Both the position numbers and the translations under genes were made by a program. Positions 55,548 through 61,535 of a stretch of DNA of 64,000 nucleotides are shown one piece after another. Where the stretch lies: assembly GCA_046262295.1 (NCBI GenBank), contig JBHENC010000007.1:1-64000 (forward strand), read 5' to 3'. The DNA is from JBHENC01 sp046262295 (lineage in GTDB: Bacteria; Acidobacteriota; Blastocatellia; Pyrinomonadales; Pyrinomonadaceae). The notes below the pieces were generated by a model, which did not search any database, had not been told where the DNA came from, and saw only the letters and a program-made list of their open reading frames with translations. Within the stretch, counting starts at the first letter, position 1. Each line of letters starts with the position of its first letter.

Positions 55548-56784
55548 TTTTGGTCGCGGTGTTCAAGGTGAAATCACGATAGATTTCGAGGAGGGAGCGG
55601 ATGTGCGCGTCGCGTGAATAGCGCGTCGCAACACGTTCGGAAGCCTTCGCCGTCAGCTTACACGCAAGCTCGGCATCCGTGAGCAGGCGATTGATTGCCG
55701 TCGCCAGTGCCTGCGGATCGCGCGGCGTGACGAGCAGCGCGCTTTCGCCGTCTTCGACAATCTCCGGCACACCGCCGACCGTCGTTGCCGCTATCGGAAT
55801 TCCCGCCGCCATCGCTTCGAGCAACACGTTCGGCGATCCTTCGCTGTGCGACGGCAAGACGAAGAGATCGGCCAGCGCGTAGTACGGACGCACGTTGTTC
55901 GTATGTCCGGCAAAGATGACTTGTTCAGCCAAGCCGAGCGAAGCAATCATGCGTTCGACGCGCGGTCGTTCCGGGCCGTCGCCGACGATGATAAGCTTGA
56001 AGTCAATCCCCGAATCAATGCGTCGCAAATAATCTAAAGCGTAGATCAGCTCGACGTGTCCCTTCTCCTGCGACAGCCGCCCGACGGCGAGCAATAGCTG
56101 CACGTTGTCTTCAACGCCGAGTTGAAGTCTGAGCGCACTCACTTCATCTTCCGTGCTTATCGGCTGCCCGGCGCTGATTGAATTATGCTGCACGGAGATT
56201 CGCTCAAGCGGCACGCCCGTCTGCGCCAGCTGGCGCGCGAAGGCGTGACAGACCGTCACGACGCGACCGGCAGATGGAAGCGACCACCGATCAAGTTGAT
56301 TGTAGGCGCGCATCCTCAAGTCTGTCGTCGTGTAACCATGATGAAAAGCGATCCAGGGATACTCGCGCCACAACCCGGACACCTTCATTAAAAAGTGCGA
56401 TTTCAAGTTATGAGTTTGAACGATGTCGGGCGCACGCCGCGCAAGAATCTTGCGTAAGACCGCAATCACGCGCCGGTCAAAGCGAAACCGCTCGGCAATC
56501 ACCTCAACCTCGATGCCCGCTTCACACACGGCTGCCACAAACTTGTTCGGCGCTTCACTTGGCATCGCAGCGTGAGCGTCACAACGCCATACTGATTCGC
56601 CCGGAGCGAATGCCCCAGCGCCGCGATGAAAAGTAACAATCGAAGTCTCGACAATCGGCAAGCCGGGAAATTTTTGATCGGGAACACGCGCTCTCCGGCA
56701 AAACTCGATCAGATTCTTCGCCGGGCCGGTCACGGTACTCGCCTCCATCACGGCGACCAATTTAATCGCTGGCTTATCAATCAT
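55534..56784 (-). CDS. Glycosyltransferase family 4
   Basis: This 416-residue minus-strand GT-B protein opens IKLVAVMEASTVTGPAKNLIEF. It has DIVQTHNLKSHFLMKVSG, FHHGYTTTDLRMRAYN, LAVGRLSQEKGHVELIYAL, LFVLPSHSEGSPNVLLEAMAAG (EX7E) and TVGGVPEIVEDGESALLV. It is the first gene of the minus-strand operon; its start at 56784 lies opposite the promoter and riboswitch of the plus-strand gene, so 56785-56931 must hold its own promoter. Donor unknown. Confidence 0.9.
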   Translation of the reverse strand: MIDKPAIKLVAVMEASTVTGPAKNLIEFCRRARVPDQKFPGLPIVETSIVTFHRGAGAFAPGESVWRCDAHAAMPSEAPNKFVAAVCEAGIEVEVIAERFRFDRRVIAVLRKILARRAPDIVQTHNLKSHFLMKVSGLWREYPWIAFHHGYTTTDLRMRAYNQLDRWSLPSAGRVVTVCHAFARQLAQTGVPLERISVQHNSISAGQPISTEDEVSALRLQLGVEDNVQLLLAVGRLSQEKGHVELIYALDYLRRIDSGIDFKLIIVGDGPERPRVERMIASLGLAEQVIFAGHTNNVRPYYALADLFVLPSHSEGSPNVLLEAMAAGIPIAATTVGGVPEIVEDGESALLVTPRDPQALATAINRLLTDAELACKLTAKASERVATRYSRDAHIRSLLEIYRDFTLNTATKNASG

Positions 56785-56831
56785 AGCTCGAATGCTTCGC
56801 CGCTCCTGCTTTTAAGGAGGTTTCTCGAAAG

Positions 56832-56856
56832 ACTAATTAAGCTAATTGCTTAATTT
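56832..56856. repeat. AT-rich palindrome in the divergent region
   Basis: AATTAAGC and GCTTAATT form an 8-bp inverted repeat around TAATT, about 50 bases upstream of the minus-strand operon start and about 75 bases upstream of the plus-strand promoter. It could be an operator for a dimeric regulator. Confidence 0.45.
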
Positions 56857-56931
56857 AACTTCTGAATTGGCGGCTCAATGCTCCCGCTCCCAGCTAGATT
56901 ACACGAAAAATAGAGTACAGTGAAATAAACA

Positions 56932-56960
56932 TTGACAAACAAGTGCAAATATCGTTTAAT
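56932..56960 (+). promoter_or_regulatory. Sigma-70 promoter upstream of the tandem riboswitches
   Basis: A perfect TTGACA (56932-56937) is separated by 17 bases from TTTAAT (56955-56960). This places the transcription start near 56967, about 47 bases before the first riboswitch aptamer. The spacing and the following aptamers make this the best promoter in the window. Confidence 0.75.
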
Positions 56961-57013
56961 AATGATTGTTTGCTACCGCGCAAGCGGAAAGCAATGTTCT
57001 TTCGCAGGGCGAT

Positions 57014-57141
57014 GATTGCACACGATAAAGGCAAACCTACCGCGAGGTAGGGGCGCAAAGCCGTGAGTCTCCTGATAATTGAGCGTTAAATCAAAGTTTG
57101 ACGTTAACGATTGGGAGATTGTCTGGTTACCGAAGGCGATC
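57014..57141 (+). promoter_or_regulatory. Cyclic-di-GMP-I (GEMM-I) riboswitch, aptamer 1
   Basis: The GEMM-I core is clear. GATAAAGGCAAACC is followed by a short stem capped by a GNRA loop (CTACC GCGA GGTAG), then GGGCGCAAAGCC. A second, extended stem (TCTCC with GGGAG, then CGTTAA with TTAACG) follows, and then GGTTACCGAAGG. The outer helix forms between GATTGC (57014-57019) and GCGATC (57136-57141). By alignment to the Vc2 aptamer the specificity position corresponding to G20 is G, which fits c-di-GMP. It lies 60 bases upstream of a small ORF, and a hairpin CTCA..GCGC/GCGC..TGAG could hide that ORF's GAGG. Confidence 0.85.
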
Positions 57142-57201
57142 CGAGAACGCCGCCGCTTTAATCCTTTCGCTCAAGCGCCAATGCGCGCCTGAGGTTTGGA
57201 A

Positions 57202-57348
57202 ATGTTACGCACGGAAAAGCCCACAAGCTGTTCCTTATGCGGCACAGAGTTAAAAGCGGTGGTTGGAATCACTGTTGTGTGCGTTGAAAGCCAACGCTTG
57301 CCGGTGATTCCTCTTCACGGCACTTCCTTCTTATCAAACCACACATAA
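57202..57348 (+). CDS. 48-residue CxxC microprotein between two riboswitches
   Basis: The ATG at 57202 is preceded by GAGG (57191-57194) at 7 bases. The frame runs 48 codons to TAA at 57346-57348. The peptide begins MLRTEKPTSCSLCGTELKAV and has a zinc-ribbon-like CxxC (residues 10 and 13) plus one more Cys (VVCVES). There is no signal peptide or membrane helix. No family is recognised. It lies wholly between the two aptamers, so it would be the first gene expressed from the riboswitch-controlled message. It could also be a non-coding spacer. Confidence 0.5.
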   Translation: MLRTEKPTSCSLCGTELKAVVGITVVCVESQRLPVIPLHGTSFLSNHT

Positions 57349-57413
57349 AACTCCTCTGCCTCTACTCGTTGCTTAATTCGCTTTAGTATCTGCGTCTAAT
57401 CCATCAGGCGCAG

Positions 57414-57511
57414 CCACACCGATAAACGGCACTCCCGCAGTGATGCGGGTTCGCAAAGCCAGGAGTCTCTTGAGCTATCAGCCAAGAGATCGTCCGGTTA
57501 CCGAAGTGAGG
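57414..57511 (+). promoter_or_regulatory. Cyclic-di-GMP-I (GEMM-I) riboswitch, aptamer 2
   Basis: GATAAACGGCACT is followed by a stem with a GNRA loop (CCCGCA GTGA TGCGGG), TTCGCAAAGCC, a stem formed by GTCTCTTG and CAAGAGAT, and CGGTTACCGAAG. The outer helix can form between CCACAC (57414-57419) and GTGAGG (57506-57511) with one mismatch. That 3' strand contains the GAGG that serves as Shine-Dalgarno for ATG 57518. Ligand binding would therefore be expected to block translation directly, although transcriptional control is not excluded. The CAAAC element of aptamer 1 reads CACTC here, so affinity or ligand may differ. Confidence 0.8.
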
Positions 57512-57517
57512 TTGACA

Positions 57518-59251
57518 ATGAATTTCCCGCGCGCGTTTAATCAACGCACCTTCCGTTCGTTTCTCTTCAGTCTTTTTTTCATCTTTACCCTGATCGCGCT
57601 TCCTTTCGGAAGCCAAACGGCACAAGCTTCTAAAACCGATCTTGGCGTGTACGCGGAGGCAGCGTTACCGGCCTTGCCCAAAGCGGGCGGCAAACTAATG
57701 GATGCGGCCTTCGGCACCGAACTAATGAGAGTCACGGACGAAGCGGACGGCACCTCCAACGGCACCTTCTATTCCTACTGGCCGACCTTCAATGCCACCT
57801 CGACACGCCTGTTAGCCAAACGCGGGTTGGGCGATGCCATCTACGACTTTGACCCGGTGAACTTCACTCTCGGCGCCAAACAACTGCTCCCGACCTTGCC
57901 CGATGGAAAAACATTGATTACCGAAGGCGCGATCTGGAGCACCACGGATGCGGATGTGCTCTACGGGATGGCCTTCGGCAGCGCCAAAGTGTGGCAGTAC
58001 AATGCGGCGACACACGTCTTCGCACAACTCGGCGATTTGAGCGCGACGCTGGGCGCCGGCCACACCTTGTGGCAGATGAGCATGAGCGATAACGGCGATG
58101 TCTTTGCGTTTACGCACAAGAACGAAGCTGGTCAAGTGGTCGGCTATGTGGTCTATCAACGCTCGACGAACCGGGTGCTCGTGAATGTGGCGAATGCGGA
58201 TGCCAACGAAGTGCGGATAGACAAGACGGGACGCTTTCTGACGGTGACATTGAATCGCGCGGATGCGCAGGGCAAGCCCTATTACATTCATGATTTGCAG
58301 AGCGGCGTGGTGACGGGACTGACGGACGGCGAGCCTGATTATGCGCCGGGGCATTCGGATGTCGGAGCGGGAATAGTGGTGGGCTGGGACCGGTGGCAGA
58401 ACCGTGTATTGGCGAGAGATTTAAGTAATGCGCACGCTTTCCGGCAGGTCTTGGCGATGGGCAACGACTGGACGCAGAACACGCATTATTCGATGCTGGG
58501 AGGAGGAGATCAGTGGGTGTTGGTGGAGTTTTACGATGGAGGGACGGCGCCGGGATTGTTTCACAGAGAGTTGGTGATGGTGAAGACGGACGGCAGCCAG
58601 CAGTTGCAGCGCATTGTGCATCATCGGTCGGTGATGAAGGATTACTGGGATCAGCCGCGCGCGAACATGAGCCGGGATAATCGGTTTGTGGCCTTTACGT
58701 CGAACTGGGGTGGGACGAGTCGGCAGGATTTGTTTATCGCTCGCGTTGATTCAGGTGCGTCTTCTGTGCCGACACCGGCTCCGGTTGCAGCGCCGGTTCC
58801 GACACCTGCTCCGGTAGTTTCTACGACGCCTGCACCGACGATCTTTTTGGCGAGCGGCAGCAACGCAGGCGCGATTTTGAATGGCGGCACAGGCAAGTTC
58901 GGCAGCGTTAGCGTCACCACGCCGGAGGCGCTCAGCACAGACAAACGGACGCGCCTGGTGCTTTTTGCGACGGGCGTGAGCGTGGGAACGACGAGCACAA
59001 GCTCCGGCACCGTGCGCACCGAAAGCGGTACGCTTGCGAATCTCGCGGACACCATTGCGGTCGAAGCGCGCACGGCGAGCGGGCAAACCTTTCTTCTTCC
59101 CGTCGAGTATGCCGGGTCGCAGAGCAGCGGCAGCAGTTTCGATCAAGTAAATATTGTGATGCTCACCGAATTGCAGAGCGCCGGTAGCGTGCAGTTGACG
59201 CTCATCAAAAACGGTCAGCGCAGCAACAGCGCGATGATTAATGTTCAGTAG
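57518..59251 (+). CDS. Secreted beta-propeller-like protein with TIGR03437 C-terminal domain, copy 2
   Basis: This 577-residue protein has a signal peptide (basic RAFNQRTFR, then SFLFSLFFIFTLIALPF and an AQA|S site at residues 35-38). Residues about 45-409 are the propeller-like core shared with copy 1. A Pro/Ala/Val-rich linker follows (PAPVAAPVPTPAP, residues about 415-445). The last 120 residues (RLVLFATGVS, LPVEYAGSQSSGSSFDQVNIV, SNSAMINVQ) read as the Solibacter-type C-terminal domain TIGR03437, common in acidobacterial secreted proteins. ATG 57518 has GAGG 6 bases upstream inside the second riboswitch. It is probably exported and may contact the polysaccharide. Confidence 0.85.
   Translation: MNFPRAFNQRTFRSFLFSLFFIFTLIALPFGSQTAQASKTDLGVYAEAALPALPKAGGKLMDAAFGTELMRVTDEADGTSNGTFYSYWPTFNATSTRLLAKRGLGDAIYDFDPVNFTLGAKQLLPTLPDGKTLITEGAIWSTTDADVLYGMAFGSAKVWQYNAATHVFAQLGDLSATLGAGHTLWQMSMSDNGDVFAFTHKNEAGQVVGYVVYQRSTNRVLVNVANADANEVRIDKTGRFLTVTLNRADAQGKPYYIHDLQSGVVTGLTDGEPDYAPGHSDVGAGIVVGWDRWQNRVLARDLSNAHAFRQVLAMGNDWTQNTHYSMLGGGDQWVLVEFYDGGTAPGLFHRELVMVKTDGSQQLQRIVHHRSVMKDYWDQPRANMSRDNRFVAFTSNWGGTSRQDLFIARVDSGASSVPTPAPVAAPVPTPAPVVSTTPAPTIFLASGSNAGAILNGGTGKFGSVSVTTPEALSTDKRTRLVLFATGVSVGTTSTSSGTVRTESGTLANLADTIAVEARTASGQTFLLPVEYAGSQSSGSSFDQVNIVMLTELQSAGSVQLTLIKNGQRSNSAMINVQ
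57650..58746 (+). repeat. 1,097-bp direct repeat, copy 2
   Basis: This is the second copy of the segment at 50639-51735, in the same orientation, 5.9 kb from the end of copy 1. No base difference was seen in the lines compared, and the translations are identical across the repeat. Very recent duplication or gene conversion is the natural reading; mis-assembly should also be considered. Confidence 0.95.
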
Positions 59252-59277
59252 AGTGTAGACATGAAGTCGAAACTTCG

Positions 59278-59318
59278 GAGGGCGGCCGCGCAGTGTGAGC
59301 CGCCCTCTTCTTTCGTCT
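59278..59318 (+). terminator. Intrinsic terminator after the secreted protein gene
   Basis: GAGGGCGGC (59278-59286) pairs perfectly with GCCGCCCTC (59299-59307) around a 12-base loop, followed by TTCTTTCGTCT. It should end the riboswitch-controlled transcript before the exosortase gene. Confidence 0.85.
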
Positions 59319-59419
59319 ATACGTTGCTGAGCTGAAAGCGAATGGTAAGTTTCCGAAAATATCCGCCGCAATCTGTAAATTCTGATTGTTCCACGAGCCG
59401 TCTTGCGCTAAGCTTTGAA

Positions 59420-59445
59420 AAGAGCGCGCTGCCTGCCGCGCTCTT
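59420..59445 (+). repeat. Perfect 9-bp hairpin in the exosortase leader
   Basis: AAGAGCGCG (59420-59428) and CGCGCTCTT (59437-59445) form a perfect stem with an 8-base loop. No T-run follows. It may be a structured leader or a second, weak terminator. Confidence 0.65.
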
Positions 59446-59483
59446 CCTACGTTCCGCTCCCGCTTCTGTAGGCACAGGCTTTG

Positions 59484-59519
59484 CGCTTTCGCGGGCGTTT
59501 GCCTTCCAGCGCGAAAGCG
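59484..59519 (+). repeat. Perfect 10-bp inverted repeat just upstream of exosortase
   Basis: CGCTTTCGCG (59484-59493) and CGCGAAAGCG (59510-59519) are exact reverse complements around a 16-base spacer, ending 24 bases before the exosortase start. It could be an operator or a leader hairpin. Confidence 0.65.
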
Positions 59520-59543
59520 ATTCTCTTCGCGGCGTAAATCAAG

Positions 59544-60602
59544 ATGAGTGCTTCACTTCTTAAAAATCCCTGGAAACCTTTAGCTCTCGCGGCCGCCCTC
59601 GGTTTTCTTTACGCCGCTGTGCTCGCCAAACTCGGCACGGATTGGTGGACGGACGAAAACTATTCGCACGGGCTGCTGATTCCGTTCATTATCGGCTACA
59701 TCTTATGGACGGAGCGTGACGTGTTGGCGAAGACTCCGCAACGCGCAAATCTTTTATGGGGTAGTGCGGGCGTCGCGTGCGCGCTGCTGGCGCTCTGGGC
59801 GGGCATGGCGGGCGCGGAACTCTACGTGCAACGCCTCTCGCTCTCGCTGATGCTCGCCAGCATCGTTGTTTACTTTTTCGGTTTCCGCATTTTGCGTCTG
59901 CTGTTTGTGCCGCTCGCGCTGCTCTTTCTGGCGCTGCCGATTCCGGCGATTGTCTTCAACAAGATCGCGTTTCCGCTGCAACTCTTCGCGTCGCGGTGCG
60001 CTGTCTGGGCGATGCGTTTATTCGATATCCCGGTGCTGCGTCAGGGTAACGTCATCGAGCTGATGCCGCTCGGCGCAAGAGAGACAAAGAAGCTTGAGGT
60101 CGTCGAAGCTTGTAGCGGCATACGCTCTTTGATGACGCTCGTGACGCTCGCCGTCGTCTTCGCTTATTTCACTTATCCGCCGCCGCAACCGGGCGCAGGG
60201 GGAGCAGTCAGTCGCCGTTCACGTTTGAAGGATTTCGGCTTCTGGCGGTCGGCAATCATCGTGCTCGCCGCCGTGCCGATTGCCATCGTCACCAACGCGA
60301 TGCGCGTCAGCGGCACAGGGATTCTCGCGCGCTATTACGGCACGGAAGTGGCCGATGGATTCTTTCACACCTTCTCCGGCTGGGTCGTTTACATCGCCGC
60401 TTTTCTCTTGTTGTTTGCCGTCGGCTGGCTGCTTGACCGCGCGGGCACAGTGCTCGGCGTTGAAAGTAAAGGTAGTAATCAGATCGCAACGAAGAACAAC
60501 GCCGTAACTAACAGCACCACAACGGAAAACGGCACGGGAAGTATTCGCGCCGCGCCGACTGTTCCGGCGGTTGAACCGGTTTCGATAAAAGGAATGGAGT
60601 AG
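59544..60602 (+). CDS. Exosortase (XrtA/EpsH-like)
   Basis: This 352-residue polytopic protein is an exosortase, a membrane transpeptidase-like enzyme that processes C-terminal sorting tails (PEP-CTERM and related) of secreted proteins, usually beside exopolysaccharide genes. The family motifs are present: ENYSHGLLIPFIIGYILW, VVEACSGIRSLMTL with the nucleophile Cys190, TNAMRVSGTGIL with Arg254, and DGFFHTFSGWVVY with His275. About eight membrane helices are visible. A C-terminal tail of about 50 polar residues follows the last helix. The EpsI gene begins 9 bases after it. Confidence 0.95.
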   Translation: MSASLLKNPWKPLALAAALGFLYAAVLAKLGTDWWTDENYSHGLLIPFIIGYILWTERDVLAKTPQRANLLWGSAGVACALLALWAGMAGAELYVQRLSLSLMLASIVVYFFGFRILRLLFVPLALLFLALPIPAIVFNKIAFPLQLFASRCAVWAMRLFDIPVLRQGNVIELMPLGARETKKLEVVEACSGIRSLMTLVTLAVVFAYFTYPPPQPGAGGAVSRRSRLKDFGFWRSAIIVLAAVPIAIVTNAMRVSGTGILARYYGTEVADGFFHTFSGWVVYIAAFLLLFAVGWLLDRAGTVLGVESKGSNQIATKNNAVTNSTTTENGTGSIRAAPTVPAVEPVSIKGME

Positions 60603-60611
60603 TCCGCAAGC

Positions 60612-61283
60612 ATGAATATAAAGATTGAAGATTATCGGCCGCGTTCGTGGCGCTACGTTGCTTTGCTCAGCGTGCTGCTGGTGAGCGGCATTGTCATCAA
60701 CGTCTGGAATCGGGTCGGTGAAGCGCACGTCGAGCGCCATTCTTTGCGCGAGTTTCCGGCGCAACTCGGCGCGTGGCGGCAAACGGGCGCGGACGAGCGT
60801 TTCGATAAACAGACCGAAGAAGTGTTGCGTGCGGATGATTACGTGTCGCGTAATTATAAACTGCCGGACAATCGCACGGCGGGCTTCTATGTCGGCTACT
60901 ACGCCACACAGCGCAACGGCGCAACCTACCACAGCCCGCTCAATTGTCTGCCCGGCTCCGGCTGGATGATGACCGATCCGGCGACGATCAAGATCACGCC
61001 CCCGGACGGCACGCCCGCCTTTGAAGCCAATCGCTACATTATTCAGAACGGCAACACGAAGCAGCTTTTGATCTACTGGTATCAGGGACGCGGGCGCGCC
61101 GTGGCGAGCGAATACTGGGGCAAAATCTACACGGTGCTCGACAGCGTGCGGCGACGACGCTCCGATGGCGCGATGGTGCGCGTAATGATGCCGCTCGGCG
61201 CTTCGGAGGAAGCGACATTGCGGGAAGCCGCAGATTTGGCCGCGCAAGCCGCGCCCCGCCTGCCCGATTACGTGCCGGATTAA
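60612..61283 (+). CDS. EpsI family protein
   Basis: This 223-residue protein has an N-terminal membrane helix (WRYVALLSVLLVSGIVINVW) and a periplasmic domain. Characteristic family strands are visible: LREFPAQLGAWRQTG, DDYVSRNYKLPDNRTAGFYVGYYATQRNGATYHSPLNCLPGSGWMM and RYIIQNGNTKQLLIYWYQGRGR. EpsI (TIGR02914) is found adjacent to or fused with exosortase in exopolysaccharide loci; its biochemical role is unresolved. It lies 9 bases after exosortase and is surely co-transcribed. Confidence 0.93.
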   Translation: MNIKIEDYRPRSWRYVALLSVLLVSGIVINVWNRVGEAHVERHSLREFPAQLGAWRQTGADERFDKQTEEVLRADDYVSRNYKLPDNRTAGFYVGYYATQRNGATYHSPLNCLPGSGWMMTDPATIKITPPDGTPAFEANRYIIQNGNTKQLLIYWYQGRGRAVASEYWGKIYTVLDSVRRRRSDGAMVRVMMPLGASEEATLREAADLAAQAAPRLPDYVPD

Positions 61284-61535
61284 GCGTCGCCCGTCAGAAC
61301 GCATCGCGCGCTCTGTAGGATTTTTCGGGAAATTAGGGTTGATTGATCGTTTCCTTACGGTGTCTCCCCGGATACGTCTCCGGGCGCGCGAATCGAACAG
61401 CGGCCTTGCCCGTCGCTGAAATGATTTTCAAGCGCATAAAGTGGAATTGAAAACGCAAATTACTACGGCGAGATTGTTTGCTCCAATGTCACCGTAAATC
61501 GCAAAGTTTGCGCAATTTAAGGAGTGCTACCCCAG
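61284..61535 (+). other. Intergenic leader, no gene
   Basis: These 252 bases hold a 6-bp hairpin (CCCGGA 61367-61372 with TCCGGG 61379-61384) without a T-run, and AAGGAGTG at 61519-61526 as ribosome-binding site for the next gene. No riboswitch motif or coding frame was recognised. Confidence 0.4.

Noticed and set aside
57518..59251. PEP-CTERM sorting signal on the secreted protein
   Set aside because: The C-terminus ends in a TIGR03437-like strand (SNSAMINVQ) with no PEP motif, hydrophobic helix or basic tail.
59342..59563. 73-codon frame before exosortase
   Set aside because: It contains two strong hairpins, overlaps the exosortase start and has no recognisable domain.
60219..61304. 361-codon minus-strand frame across exosortase and EpsI
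   Set aside because: Both genes on the plus strand have unmistakable family motifs; this is an antisense shadow.
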